64,000 bases of DNA from Ophiodon elongatus. Taxonomy: Eukaryota; Chordata; Actinopteri; Perciformes; Hexagrammidae. Made by a program: the position numbers and the translations under genes. The stretch is from assembly GCA_016806645.1 (NCBI GenBank), contig JACSYO010001855.1:2169001-2233000 (forward strand), given 5' to 3'. This document shows positions 44,221 through 55,979 of this stretch, piece after piece (the first letter of the stretch is position 1; each line of letters starts with the position of its first letter). Below the pieces are notes generated by a model that was given only the letters and a program-made list of their open reading frames with translations, was not told the origin of the DNA and made no database searches.

Positions 44221-44921
44221 ATAAAATGTAAAAAATGGTTCAAATACTTTTCCCTGCACTTCACTGTTAGGAAAGACCTTTTCATATGTGTGTCTCTAAT
44301 TGAAATGACGCACTTCTCTGGATCGGTGTGATTGACAAGTGAGTTCTGTAGTGGTAATGATACAGTGTAAATGAGTCTGTGTGTTACTGTAAGTAGCAAC
44401 ACATAAGTCTGACCTTTAGCTGCTTACTGAAAACTGAGCTGAGGAGATCTGCTTTGATGATTTGAACCCCCGTGCTTATGCATCAAGAACACACACAAAC
44501 ACACACAGCTGCACAAAGCCAGGCAAATACGTATTTTGCAACCTGGTGTAAAGTATACCGCACCTTGACTGCTGTCACCCCCTTGCTAAGCCTCATGGGT
44601 AACAGGAAACAGCCTGTGATCTTTCTCAGATCCCTTCCTGTTTGGTGACAGGTGTAGGATAGTCAACGGTCTTCTTTTGCCTTTTTTGTACTCAGTTTCT
44701 CCAACAGACACACGCACGCGCGCACACACACACACACGCACACACACATGCGCATAGTTACACAATCCTCCCCATCAGCACCCCTAGAAATCGCTCACCA
44801 AAACTCTTTGCTATTCTTAAAGGAGGCGTGTGAACATGTTGGGTGGGCACACAGGCACTCCATTGCTCACCTGCCTTTCTTTAGCACTCTCTTCACTCTT
44901 TCTTTCCCCCCCCACACCTAC
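44221..44921. other. Spacer with CA-rich microsatellite
   Basis: The CACGCACGCGCGCACACA-type tract lies at 44707-44753 and is Z-DNA-prone. Nothing else recognised. Confidence 0.5.
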
Positions 44922-45006
44922 CCACACACACACTTGCACAGACAGACACACACACACACACTTGCACAGACAGACACACACACACACTTGCACAGACAGA
45001 CACTTG
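44922..45006. repeat. Three-unit minisatellite with CA core
   Basis: The unit CTTGCACAGACAGACACACA plus a variable CA tail (about 26-28 bp) is present three times, the last copy ending at CTTGTCACC. The length difference between units lies only in the CA tail. Confidence 0.9.
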
Positions 45007-46239
45007 TCACCATTAAACAGGTTGTGTTGTCAACTTGCCTGTCACCATGCATGTTCCTCTGTGCCATATATGAGCTCTCTCAGCTGTTCCTCACAGTTGA
45101 ACTGCAATTAACCCCTTCCCCCCCACCACCACCACACACACACAAGCACCGACAACTATGCATAGTTTGCACTTTCTGTCTTGCTCTTCTTCACCGCTGC
45201 CCTTTCACTATCGGTTCAGACTGCAACTCAATCCGTGCAGCAGGAGAGTCGTTCACTCAGTGTGTAAGTGTCACTAAGTGAGTTTATAGCATTTCTTCTG
45301 TGTGTGTTGCAATGCATGCATATAACTGCATACTCTCAGTTCTTATCTTGTAATATTTCAACTCTTTACTTTCGTAGTGACAGTGATTTACAAAATGAAT
45401 ATGTTTTTATTAGTTTCTATATCAGATTCCGAGTTCAAATGCCAAAGTCATAAACCAAGAATAAACTAAAGGAGACGTTTGTCAGCGTAAATCAAAAGAT
45501 GGGGTATGAGACTGAAGCTGTTGGTATGTAAGTTATTTCACATCGAAACGACAAAAACAGTAATAAAGCTAATAGGGTAACAAAACACTAACATATTTAT
45601 ATTCTATCTATCATCTTTCCCCGTTGAAATCAAACTCAATGTAAATAATACATTTAAATTGTTAAATAATATTTGTTATTTTAGTCTCTGTCATGACCTA
45701 TGGATATCATACTGTATAAAATGATTAATTGAGTTTTGAAATAAAGCCCCATTCTCCTAAATTACTCCCCTGACATCTCATCCTGAAATGTTCTGATAAC
45801 GGACATTAACAGGCAGACAAAACAAATAAAAAAATATATATATGAAGAAGAAAAAAAAATGCAGGTCCCGATTACAGTTTGGCAAAATGAATTTGCTGTA
45901 AAACTTAAAATAAATGCAGCATTAAATCAGACACCTGAGCATCTTTGTGTGCCAGGAGTTTAGCATCATAGCTTTCGGATACTAACACTCGTACAGTAAC
46001 TTTGACTCCTCTCAAACACAACAGATAACTTAATCAAATGTTTTAATCTGCTGATGTTTTGAGATGAGGAGTTTGTGATGAATCAGGGGTGTCAAATGTC
46101 AATAATAGCCCCAAATTATCAAAAATAGTGCAAGCTTTGATTATTTGATCTAAGACTTTTGTCAATGGTTGAATTTTAGGTGTCAGATTTCATTGGAGTG
46201 AGAGTTAATGATTTGAAACTGTGACCATTTCAAGCCCCA
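45007..46239. other. Intergenic or intronic DNA, no gene seen
   Basis: Some C-rich and CA-rich words at 45110-45145. The 177-codon frame 44748-45281 is driven by CA-rich repeats. After 45300 the DNA is AT-rich with nothing recognised. Confidence 0.42.
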
Positions 46240-46269
46240 AGGATGAATGCCAGGCTTAAAAGAAAATTT

Positions 46270-46705
46270 AACATAGTGGCCAAACGGTGGAATTACAATT
46301 TCCAAGTCCGTCACACGATGCATTGGACAAGACTTACATTGGGAAAGAGATTTTTTATTTTTTTTTGTAAAGCAACTTCCCAGTACAAAGACATTAATAT
46401 CCCTAATTTAAATCATTAGGTCCCAAAAGTTAAAAGGTGCACTAATAGCTGAATCCAAAATAATTTTCCTTCCTCTGTTAATGTGAATGAGCCCGAAAAC
46501 AAGGCTGAACCGAGGCCTGGGAGTTGGGGTTAAAGGAAACGCTAATGCACTTGCTCTATTGGCTACATGGATGGGGAAGCTCGCCGGAAGATCTGGGTAA
46601 TTTTATACTCTTTTTTTTGCGCCACTGAGCAACTTTCTTAGGAATGAATGGGGCGCCACGACTAACGCTGTATCCAGTTCTCTGTATACGTCCATGGACC
46701 ATCTC
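46270..46705 (+). repeat. Teleost interspersed repeat, internally deleted
   Basis: GTGGCCAAACGGTGGAATTA, TTCCAAGTCCGTCACACGATG and, later, TTGGCTACATGGATGGGGAA, CTCGCCGGAAGATC, GCGCCACTGAGCAACTTTC, GAATGGGGCGCCACGAC and ACGCTGTATCCAGTTCTCTG follow the word order of a repeat I recognise from several fish genomes. The middle (46360-46540) seems unrelated or deleted. No coding part is seen. Class not assigned. Confidence 0.55.
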
Positions 46706-47419
46706 ATTTATAATAAATCTTGTCAACATTAATGCATTACTTGTAAGCATTATAAACATCCAGGTCAAGTCATTCAAATGTGGTTGTGTCCCTTTCCATG
46801 TATTCTGGCTGTATGATAAAACAAACACTAAAGTATATATGTTTTTGCTATTAAAGAAAGGCTCATCCATGTACAATTTAACAAGTCACTCAGTATATTA
46901 TATCTGACCGAAAATGTTTCTGTGAGCTTTATAGAGTCTAAATGGTCCATTTAGGTAATTTGCAAAACATGCGTGTGTTTTAGATCAACATTTCACCAGG
47001 GTGTGAACGTTATTGCCAGTCCATGCCTTTGTGAGTTGAGTATATTGACATTTTGTGTATTCACTTGAAGTAAATGAGGTTAGTGCAGAAATTGCTGGTG
47101 CCAGTGAAAGCTTTATGCAGTTAAATGGGCAGTGATGAGCGTATTTGTCAACACATGCAGTCTCCTACCGCTGTGAACAGCAACACTTCATGGCACAGCC
47201 AGAGTTCCGTCTAACTAAGCACAATACAGTCGTGGAAAGCATTAAAATCCCCCCAACTCACTCCATCACCATTTCCAAAGTGATCTGATGGAGATATTAC
47301 CTAAATGGCTGGCAAGCTGTGGGCTGCTAACTAAATGCTAATATGTGTCAGAGCCTGGCTGAGGATTTATGGCTCACCATCTGCTCACCAGCATACAGTA
47401 CAATGTTAGCTTACAATGT
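46706..47419. other. Non-coding DNA, no gene seen
   Basis: A short exact duplication of ACAATGTTAGCTT lies at about 47400-47425. Otherwise no features. Confidence 0.42.
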
Positions 47420-47720
47420 TAGCTTTGATCAAGACCTCCCTGTTCATTCCTCCCAATCACTCATCTGAGTAGGAATTAGCACCAAGTTCTTTCTCCTTTA
47501 ACCTAATCATGTTCTCTGCTGCACGGAGCTCATTTGAATAGCAATTATTTGGCATTTTGGGGCCTGAATATTTGTTTTTTAAAGCATACGTGACAGCGCA
47601 ATTAAAAACAATGTTGTTTTCTGATTTGTAACATGATTAGGGGGCTTGCAAATGAATAGTCATTACAGCATTGAGGCCATAGTGTTGTTAAGTGAATGAA
47701 AACAGCTTCTGTGTTGCTTC
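47420..47720. promoter_or_regulatory. Candidate conserved element
   Basis: Repeat-free. Includes TTTGATCAAGACC, AGGAATTAGCACC, TTTGAATAGCAATTATTTGG and GACAGCGCAATTAAAAACAA. Motif density suggests a homeodomain- and TCF-type enhancer, but none is decisive. Confidence 0.38.
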
Positions 47721-47999
47721 TTTTTTCCCCCCATGAATTCAAATACTTTTCAGCACTTTCAGTAAATACTGAGATAAACTTAATCAAAACATATCTGACG
47801 GCATACTTTGTCTTTTAAACATTGTGGAAAGTGTAATTTAGGGTCAGCTTCTCTCTGTACTTATTGCTCAAACACTGTGTGACATTTAATAGAAGCCACA
47901 TAATGAACTAACCATTTGCTAGAGATCTATATGGATCTGTAAGGGAAAATAGTGAACTTTGTGAAGAATTCCATCCAATCCATCTGTCCAAACAAGTTT

Positions 48000-48330
48000 A
48001 TTCTAGCATTTGTCTTCCTAGAGAAACCTCCAGGCCTAGAGCGTGCCTAATGCCATTTGATGAAACAGTAAAGATTCTCCATATCTTTTCCACAGTAAAA
48101 GGCTAATTGCTGTGCTGTAGTCAGATTTACGTCCTCCCCATTCTCCTTTATGGGCAAGGCATCTGTAAGCCCTCACGTTGCCAGTCTCCGAAGGGTGTAT
48201 GTTATGATCCCATGTCAGCCAAATCAATCCTTATCAATTTTAAAGTTCAGATTTTTATTTCATGGCTTTCAAGGGAGCGCCTCTCAAGCGAAAATGACTA
48301 TTCCAACTCTTTTTTTTTCTTCCCCCACCT
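48000..48330. promoter_or_regulatory. Strong candidate conserved element
   Basis: Balanced, repeat-free block with CTAATGCCATTTGATG, AAAGGCTAATTGCTGTGC, TCTCCTTTATGGGCAAGGC and AATCAATCCTTATCAAT. It ends at a T-rich run (48309-48318). Frames on either strand (48036-48416) have no domain. Confidence 0.42.
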
Positions 48331-48879
48331 CCCTTCCCATCTGTGTCCATATTGATTGTCTGTGTGTGCGGCTCCCCTGCGATTTTTGCCCCGTGGTGGT
48401 CCCTAGACTGTTGTAAGCAAGTGCCTGAAGACATAGCTGAGTTAAATAATGCTAACTAGAGCCAGTGATCTGTCTCAATGCAGCTTCCCGGTATTAACAA
48501 GCTCTGGAAATTGACATGTCTCCACAGTGTCTGGGGAAGAGACCAACAAAGATCAAATGAGATACTACAGATGACCACCTCTTTGCTTTATAAAGGATGA
48601 ATTTAGAACATAATTTCTGTCGAAAATACATTTTTCAAACACTTCATTACCCTTTCTTAAGCTGACATTAAACAGTCATAAAAGATGACTGTTTAAGAAT
48701 ATGTGTCACAGATTTAAGAATTGTTTTACAATGAGTGCATGGTTAGATATTCTAAATATTTGTGCACTGTTAAATGCAGAATTTCTATGATTCTGTATAT
48801 GAGGAAAAAAATGGTGTGGTGGTGGTGGTTTTCAATCAGGCAATAAAAATAAAAAAGCCCATTACACAGAGCTCCATAA
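48331..48879. other. Spacer, no gene seen
   Basis: Contains AAACAGTCAT/ATGACTGTTT, an inverted pair at about 48669-48693, and a GGTGGTGGTGG run at about 48819. No gene. Confidence 0.42.
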
Positions 48880-49190
48880 TGGTTGAATCACTCTGTTAGT
48901 CAACCAAACATGCAATGTAGCATCAGCTCAAATTTGAATCACAACCTTGAATCCCAGCGTTAATCGCAGCTCAGCAGCAGCTTTTTGTCTCATTTTCCCT
49001 GGGATTGAATACCAAATGCTTGAGAGAAAATGTAAACGAGAGCTACTTTGCCCATATTGTCTTGACCTGCTTTCAGTACAACAACAGAGAAATAGTTTCT
49101 GATAGTGCAAAGTCGAAGCATTTACTGGCAGCCAACAAAGTTTACCCCCTCGGTTTCTTTGACTCTTTTCCTTTTACAACTTGTGTCAGG
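48880..49190. promoter_or_regulatory. Candidate conserved element
   Basis: Repeat-free, with AGCTCAAATTTGAATC, GCGTTAATCGCAGC and TTTCCCTGGGATTGAATACC. Regulatory role inferred. Confidence 0.36.
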
Positions 49191-49238
49191 TAAACATTGA
49201 AGTGCAGAGGATTAGGCGGAGGGGCTGTTGTTCACATC

Positions 49239-49294
49239 GTGTGTGAGTGTGAGTGTGTATGTGTGCATGTGTGTGTTTGTGTGTGTGTGTGTGT
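49239..49294. repeat. (TG)n microsatellite, imperfect
   Basis: TG tract with GAGTG and CATG interruptions. Confidence 0.93.
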
Positions 49295-51169
49295 ACTGTA
49301 CAAGGGATAGCTGTGAGGCCTCCAAACAGTAAACTAATGGTTCAGCGCTAAATGCCCACTAAGTGGGTGGGACAAGGATGGCCTGACCCTGCTGGCCTTC
49401 CCACCAGTCCCCTCTAACAGCTTGGCCTCGGGGTCAGCTCAATTTCCCCACTGCTGAGTGGTCATTACGGAGCACGGCTTTGATAAATGCTCACGGCTGC
49501 TGCTGCTCTGGCTGGCTAGAAGCACTGCTCATCTCCCAGGCGCAGAAACCTCTACTGTGCAGTCATACAGACAGAAAGGAGGGAGAAGAAATGGGGCAAA
49601 AGAAAGATTAAAGGAAGAGAAAAGAAAAGGCAAAGGATCAGGAAGATGAGAGGAAGGGAGAGGACCAACAGGAAGGAAATAGGAAGAAGCCCAACTAAAA
49701 CAGGACCCAAATCCCAACGTTACGTGCCTGCACACGGCCAACGTTGCCTAGCGACCTGATGATCTGAGTCTGCTCACATTTTCACTCAGACAGAAAAGAT
49801 ACAGAGAAAGACAGAAGAAGCAGTGAGGGTACAGGAGGAAAAACAAATCAGATGAAGATTGTTACAGACCCCAGCGACCGTCCCAATCTCTCTTTCTCTG
49901 GCTCGCTTCGTCTTACTTCCACTGAGACAATGTTGATGAAAACCTCTGAATGCAATCATCTCATATTCTCGAAATACACTGAATGCTCCAAGGTGCTAGT
50001 TTGACAGTGCAGGGCGCTCAGGCAGATTTGCTCTGCTGAACTTCATGGCCTTCGTCCCACATTCTCTATATGGCTTCATCTCCGAACTTTTGCTGCCAAG
50101 TTGACAACAGCAGTTAATTCAATACAACATTCAATATACTGTCAAGTGTTATACATTGTCCCAAAAAGAGTAAAGCCTTTTTAAGACTATTTGTAAAGAA
50201 CTCAGACTGAGAAAGTGTTCAAATGAGTCTGCAGAATCTTTAGCATGTTTCCTTAGCAACAAATGAAGGAACACCAACCAAAATGCTTATGAAAACAGCA
50301 GTTTCATAGGAACCTTTGGCAATGCAATACCAAGGCCCCCCAAATTGTAAGCAAAAAGGTAAATGACTGTTTTAATTGGAAAGTTGAGAGGCAGAGGAAA
50401 CCATTGTGGCCATTATGTTTTATGTAGAGGGGGCCTAGCTCACTCACCCAACCTTAACTTTCTCTACAGGCCCTTAAAAGTCTAATTAGACATCAGGACA
50501 AGACAAAAAGCAACACAGTGACAGTATCGACTCTTCCACTGCTGTGCACGTAGAAAACAACTTCTCTTGTTCCTGCGTTATCAATATTCTAACTTTCTAC
50601 AGAAGAAAATCATATGTAGTAAAGCCAGATGAACCATGGCGATGAAAGGGAGGGTGAGTGTTTATTCTTTCTGTTCTGGGTCTGCTAACCACACAATACG
50701 GTAGAGTTGATTACAAGCTCTTACAGAAACGTAAACACCATCACACACCAACACAATCAAACGGGTCCCTTTAAGTCACTATGCTGTACCACGATAAAAG
50801 TGAAGCAATCTAAAAAGACAAGCTAAAGATTCCATGTATGATGGGAGGCAGAAAAAAAGGGAGAAAAAGATGGTCTAAGCCATATTTCCCCAACAAGCAC
50901 CTTCTCATCTGTCTTTTTGTCTTTTGTAGTCTTTTCTTCAATGTCTCAATTTCCATCTATCTTAATTTCATTGACTTTTTTGTCTAGCCACTAATGATTC
51001 GTAGATACTGATTGGATGGTTCTTACCAAAATGCTTGTAGACTTATAGTATTATGCTCTATGAGATTTCTTGTTTGCATTTTTACAGGACATCCTTAAAA
51101 GTGTTTATTCAATATGTGCTTATTAGGGATTAGTATATGTTTCCCCAAAATTTGACATTTTCTGTCGCA
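49295..51169. other. Non-coding DNA with a purine-rich tract
   Basis: 49568-49695 is strongly purine-rich (GGAGGGAGAAG, AAGAAAAGG, GAGGAAGGGAG). A second X-box-like word, GTTGCCTAGCGAC, lies at 49743-49755, one base off consensus. 49990-50110 and 50340-50490 look unique and possibly conserved. No gene seen. Confidence 0.42.
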
Positions 51170-51970
51170 GGGTTTTTATGGTGTAGCTGCAGCTTCTGTT
51201 AAAACGCATTGGGCATATTTAAAACAACAATAAATTCAACAAGGAGAAATATGCATAAACCTATGGGTTCCCAACCTGACCGCTGTAGTGTATTATTTTG
51301 TGATATTAATAATTATAATTGCAAAAGAACGCCATTAATGAAAGTCAACATTAGAATGAGCTGTGCTATTTCACCGAGACTTGGCTGGATCTTGGAGTAC
51401 CGATGGACAGCGCTGTCCAGGTGAATCTTTTTCTGTGAGACTCTGGCGGAAGGGAAGGAGGCGGCGTGTGTTTGTGATGAATAATGCATTTACTTGACAA
51501 AGGAAACACAACTAAACATTTTAGCACGTGAAATAATCAATGAAGTTATGCTGCTGTTCCTCGTGAGTAAATGTGTACAGCACCTCAGACAGCACCTCTG
51601 CTTTGTTGTCTGCTATGCTCACATTTTAGAGAATGTAAAGTAATTGATATTTTCCTCATTAATAATGTATTATTTCATCCACCAGCAACACGTCCGCAAT
51701 TAATCAGAATGTTAATTTGTATGACCCGACCCACCCAATTCCTGCCGATATAACTGCATTCTGCGCATCTCTAATACTATACGTTGAAGGAGCTGATGGG
51801 ATTGCCTTTCAGTAAAGTCGACAACCTTCTGAAATTTCATGGGACAAATAAACAGTTTGATTGATAAAATAAAGTTTGCATGAAGCTTGAACTTCGCTAT
51901 AGCTGCAAGGAATTTTTGCCTCTGATCTGACTGCTGAGAACAGCCTCTTGGAAGTGATATTTGACTATTT
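51170..51970. promoter_or_regulatory. Large candidate enhancer cluster
   Basis: About 800 bp of repeat-free DNA with many homeodomain-type sites: TAATTA (51310-51315), TAATTG (51316-51321), TAATTGAT (51641-51648), GCAATTAATCAG near 51696-51707, and TGATTGAT (51858-51865), the PBX-HOX composite site. A 14-bp palindrome, GGACAGCGCTGTCC, lies at 51405-51418. Small ORFs at 51209-51424 and 51571-51753 have no domain. Confidence 0.5.
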
Positions 51971-52600
51971 GTGTTGTATAAGGAAACGGAATACGTTAAA
52001 GCAAGTAAATTGGTATTTCCAAAGTCATTCTATTAAGCTGAGACATATTCTATATTCTGCTCAGAGATTTTCATCGGACTCGTCCATTGTGGCCACTCTT
52101 TGTGGTATTTCTGTCGTGATACCTATATTTTGTTTGTATCAGCTTTTTTGGTTTATGCCTAGAACATAACCTGTTTTTCTGTTCTTATATTTCCTGGAAA
52201 ACAGGAAATAGTTTGGACGTGTATTCCCGTGAATCCTGTTTCCCATCATGAAACCCTACAGCTTCTCAAAATCTGTGCGCTGGGGGTCTTGACAATTGTT
52301 GCATCTTTCCCCTCTGAACACTTGTTACTGTACTGCACTTCTATAAGTAGATGTGTTATGATACGGATGAGTAAGCATAGCTACACTGTTGGGATTTGGT
52401 TTAATGGTATGATCATTAATTCTAAACAGTTTCAATCAATGTATTCATTTGTATTTTTTTTCAATAACTTGTGAAATCTAATCATGTTACAACAAGGTCC
52501 CAATCATGCATGCACACTTTACCCATGTAGAACCACTGTGTAATATTTACACAATGGCTAATACGTAGCTCCAGACACATGACCACTATTTCCTATTGTG
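51971..52600. other. Spacer, no gene seen
   Basis: TTTCCTGGAAAACAGGAAA, a short inverted repeat, lies at about 52190-52208. No gene. Confidence 0.42.
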
Positions 52601-52626
52601 CCATAGACCACATCGGTGGTCTATGG
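52601..52626. repeat. Perfect 11-bp inverted repeat (hairpin, 4-nt loop)
   Basis: CCATAGACCAC, ATCG, GTGGTCTATGG. Read directly. Origin unknown. Confidence 0.88.
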
Positions 52627-54149
52627 TTTTTCATTACCATTACCATGGGGCAGTGTGTACCACTGTACTATTTATATCGCAGCCATTGTCGTGGTAAAAC
52701 TTAAACCATTATCCATTACATTATAATAACATAGTGCCATTTATAGAACATGGCAGGTGTTCATGTGAGTGCAAGTATGATACATGCATGTGTGGGTGTA
52801 TGAATGTGTGAATGTCTTAAGACTCTAAGAGATTGATGTTGTGCAGCGAGCTAAAGTATTCTCACACCTCCCCAGCTGCTCTGTCTGAGACAGAGGCCTG
52901 CTGGTTCACTTACTGTCTGAAACTGAGCAGAGATGAGGTTTGGCTATTACAAAATATTAAAGCTATAAGCCTTCCTCATGGCTGTTGGTATATGAAACTA
53001 TTAGTTCCATAATAGATTTTTCTATCAATTGTTCAACATAAAGGTAATATGGTGCCATTCTTCAACATGCTGGACATAATAAAACTATCAGGTTGATGAC
53101 TCTGGAACCATGCCACTGCTGCACTGCAGCCTCCTCGGGCATTTACACGTCTTATTTAGCAGCAGATTTACAGTGGATAAAAAAGATTGCAGATTTTTGT
53201 CACTCCCATTATCATATTTCCAAGATCCTTACATTTCACAAGTTGTCAAGAATTCTTTTGCTAAATAGTATAGGCACTTTTAAACCAAAGTTTTTTTTTC
53301 CAATATTAGCATTCAGAAAACATAGCACAAAATGAGTCCCCTTTTACACAGGGATAATGACCACACACTAAGACTAATACTGTAAAAAAAGAATACAACA
53401 GTTTTCCTACCTATCTGGATTTAAAAAAAAGGTTTTGTCAGTGCATTCAACAAAAATGTGCTTGAAGAAATGATTAAAGAACTCTAGCATCTTGTATTGA
53501 AACTATTTCTACATCCCTAGCCCATTCAAGGCATATATAAATACAACTCATATGATGGAAGTTGTGAACACCCTTTTTTGTACTGCATTTGCAATTGTGT
53601 GTCAATTTACAGACTCACTCAAATGCAAATTAACAACTGCACAGACTCTGAAAACAAACAATGTCAGACATGAAAACACAAAGCACTAGATCATCATCTT
53701 TGAACTCAGAGAGTTAAAAGACTGTTGCCGAAGAGTGGTATGTTAAGTACACATGTGACATCTGTTTGTTTTGTCAGAAATTACTTGGACCAAGCAGATG
53801 TTATTTTGACACCTTTTCTGAGTTCACCAGACGCTCAAATGTGGGGTGTTTTCTGTCATTCCTTCAGCATTACATTCTCAGTATACTGTCTATGACCACA
53901 ACACCCTGGGAGACAGCTAACATGGTTACCTTAGCTACAGAGCTGGCTATCTTAACTAACTAGTTAGTATCTCAAACTGCAGTGTTGCAGGATGCTGGAT
54001 TGTGTCTTTGAATTTGATCAAATTCAATAACATAGAATATTGAATAATTATATAGTATGCATTGCATTGTCTCTATTGAGACACCTCGTGTTGAGTCACC
54101 AAAGTCAGCTGGTGTTAAAATCCTACTCACAGAGGTTTTAAATGTAGAC
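52627..54149. other. AT-rich intergenic or intronic DNA, no gene seen
   Basis: No repeat, RNA or coding feature recognised. Confidence 0.42.
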
Positions 54150-54197
54150 ATTGCCAAATGTAATTGCTGAATGTGATTGCCAAATGTAATTGCTGAA
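54150..54197 (+). repeat. Tandem duplication, 26-bp period
   Basis: ATTGCCAAATGTAATTGCTG occurs at 54150 and again at 54176 with an ATGTG-type linker. This is a recent local duplication. Confidence 0.9.
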
Positions 54198-54761
54198 CAT
54201 TTCATTTGAAAACCGTGGGCATTAATAACACCAGACATTTCAACACTTTGGTCACCTCTTTCCAGAGATAAAAAATATATATGTATATTGTTTTAACGAA
54301 AGGCTTTTACAGTGTAGGATTAGGCTAGGATTATTGCCAGTACATTGTCTGGAAAGTAAACTGTGGCAACTGAACTAGCACAAAATACATTTTTCTGTTA
54401 TCATACAGTGTGTATACAATAGGCTGTCAGAGAATGTCAGCATATTTGTCAGCGGGGAGTGTTTGCATGTGTAGGCCTTGTTACTGTGTCTGTAATGAGA
54501 GAAATGGAGAGCCGGAGGGAGGGGGATGGAGGCGGGGCTGCAAAGGTAACAGATTGGCTGTGAAATATTGTGGAGTCTGCCAGTTGCACCATGATGTATT
54601 GGGAATCACTCGCTCGCTAATTACCTTAAATTAACAGTAGAGTTGGGTGTGACAGTTCACGTAACTGTTTTTTCTGCTGCTACAGATGAATGGGCTGGGG
54701 GGAGTTGATGCCAGGATGCTGTTGACAATCGAATTCTCCTTCAAACTCCTTCCAATCAATT
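54198..54761. other. Non-coding DNA, last part conserved-looking
   Basis: 54550-54660 is repeat-free and includes CTCGCTAATTACCTTAAATT with a TAATTA core. No gene seen. Confidence 0.4.
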
Positions 54762-54786
54762 TCTCTCTCTCTCTCTCTCTCTCTCT
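54762..54786. repeat. (TC)n microsatellite
   Basis: Twelve TC units. Confidence 0.95.
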
Positions 54787-55340
54787 ACATATGAGCAGGG
54801 AAGAGACGGGCCAGTGAACATGTGACGAGGTTCAGAGATTTCTGTGTCACTGATTCAGCTGTGAAATAAGTAGTTTGATGATATCTTTGTTTATGAATTA
54901 CCATGGTCATTGCTTTCATAAAGTGTGAATAGAAGATTGTTCTTTTATCATGTGTGATCCACCATCCAATAACATTTTGGTAACACAAATAATCTGGACG
55001 AGCCCACGATTCCTTTTCTTGCTATGGACACGTGACACGTCTTCAGCATGTGTGTACTTTTGTGGAGATAACTCCTACATACTCATTCATGATGGAACAT
55101 TTATGTTGCTGTGTATGAGAGTGAGCCAGAAGTCAGCATATATGTTGGCAAACACACACATAACACATTCTCACACAGTACATTGTTTCCAGCCCCCGCC
55201 TAAAGAGAGCTCAGGGAGGATTTGTGGGTCTGTGGAAAGGACCAAGAAAAATGTTTTCTGATAAATTATTCACAATCCCACAATCCCTTTTGGGCAGAGT
55301 GTTGCATCGCACTGCGTGACGCATTACACCTTCACCGTCT
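54787..55340. other. Non-coding DNA, no gene seen
   Basis: The frame 54950-55261 has no recognised domain. Confidence 0.42.
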
Positions 55341-55470
55341 ATGTCCCCCCCCCCCTCCCTCCTGTCTCACCCTCCTCTTTCCTTTCCTCCATCACTCACT
55401 CACTCTCTCAATGTGCCCTTTTCCTCTCTGTGTCTCTGTTATTTTCCTCTCTTTCTCTCTCTTTCTCTCC

Positions 55471-55508
<38 letters not shown>
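55341..55508 (+). repeat. Polypyrimidine tract with 66-base pure Y run
   Basis: C-rich at 55344-55375, then mixed TC. Bases 55442-55507 are all pyrimidines, ending in a (CT)n with mirror symmetry, a sequence type able to form triplex (H-) DNA. Confidence 0.93.
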
Positions 55509-55511
<3 letters not shown>

Positions 55512-55524
55512 TTTTTTGTATTCT

Positions 55525-55620
55525 GCGACGTCGGGCCTCACGCCCCCAGAGAAGGGCCCAGTTCTCGGGCAAGCTGTCGCTGATAATGGTGGCAATTAAT
55601 AACATGTCATAATCCTGCAG
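55525..55620. promoter_or_regulatory. Small candidate conserved element
   Basis: GACGTCGGGCCTCACGC, a GACGTC (CRE-like) word, and GGTGGCAATTAATAACATG lie between two simple-sequence tracts. The contrast with both flanks suggests selection, but this is not tested. Confidence 0.35.
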
Positions 55621-55632
55621 AGAGAGAAAAAA

Positions 55633-55637
55633 TGTGA

Positions 55638-55668
<31 letters not shown>

Positions 55669-55688
55669 TGTGTGCATGTGTGTTTGTG
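55633..55688. repeat. (TG)n microsatellite
   Basis: TG tract with TATG and CATG interruptions. Confidence 0.95.
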
Positions 55689-55870
55689 AGTAGCCAACAC
55701 TATGGACTGGGAGTGTGTGTTTTAGAGTGAACATACACTTACGTTTTGTGATTGGATGTGTAAGAGGTAGGAAGATGTATGTCTTTGTGTATGCGTATGT
55801 ATTATGTAGTGAGATGTGCTATATGTGTTTATGCGTGTTCATATTTATGGTACAAGTAAGCCACATAAAC

Positions 55871-55944
55871 GTGTGTGCATGCTGTGTGTGTTTGTTTGTG
55901 TGTGTGTGCGTGTGTGTGTGCGTGTGTGTGTGCGTGTGTGTGCG

Positions 55945-55976
<32 letters not shown>
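55871..55976. repeat. Long (TG)n/(CG) mixed microsatellite
   Basis: About 105 bp of near-perfect alternating purine-pyrimidine sequence with regular CG interruptions, strongly Z-DNA-prone. Confidence 0.96.

Positions 55977-55979
<3 letters not shown>

Noticed and set aside
44922..45006. CRISPR-like array
   Set aside because: Units are joined by CA runs, not unique spacers, and the DNA is vertebrate.
44748..45281. Longest ORF of the window (177 codons)
   Set aside because: It crosses a CA-rich minisatellite and C-rich DNA, and has no domain, no splice context and no consistent codon usage.
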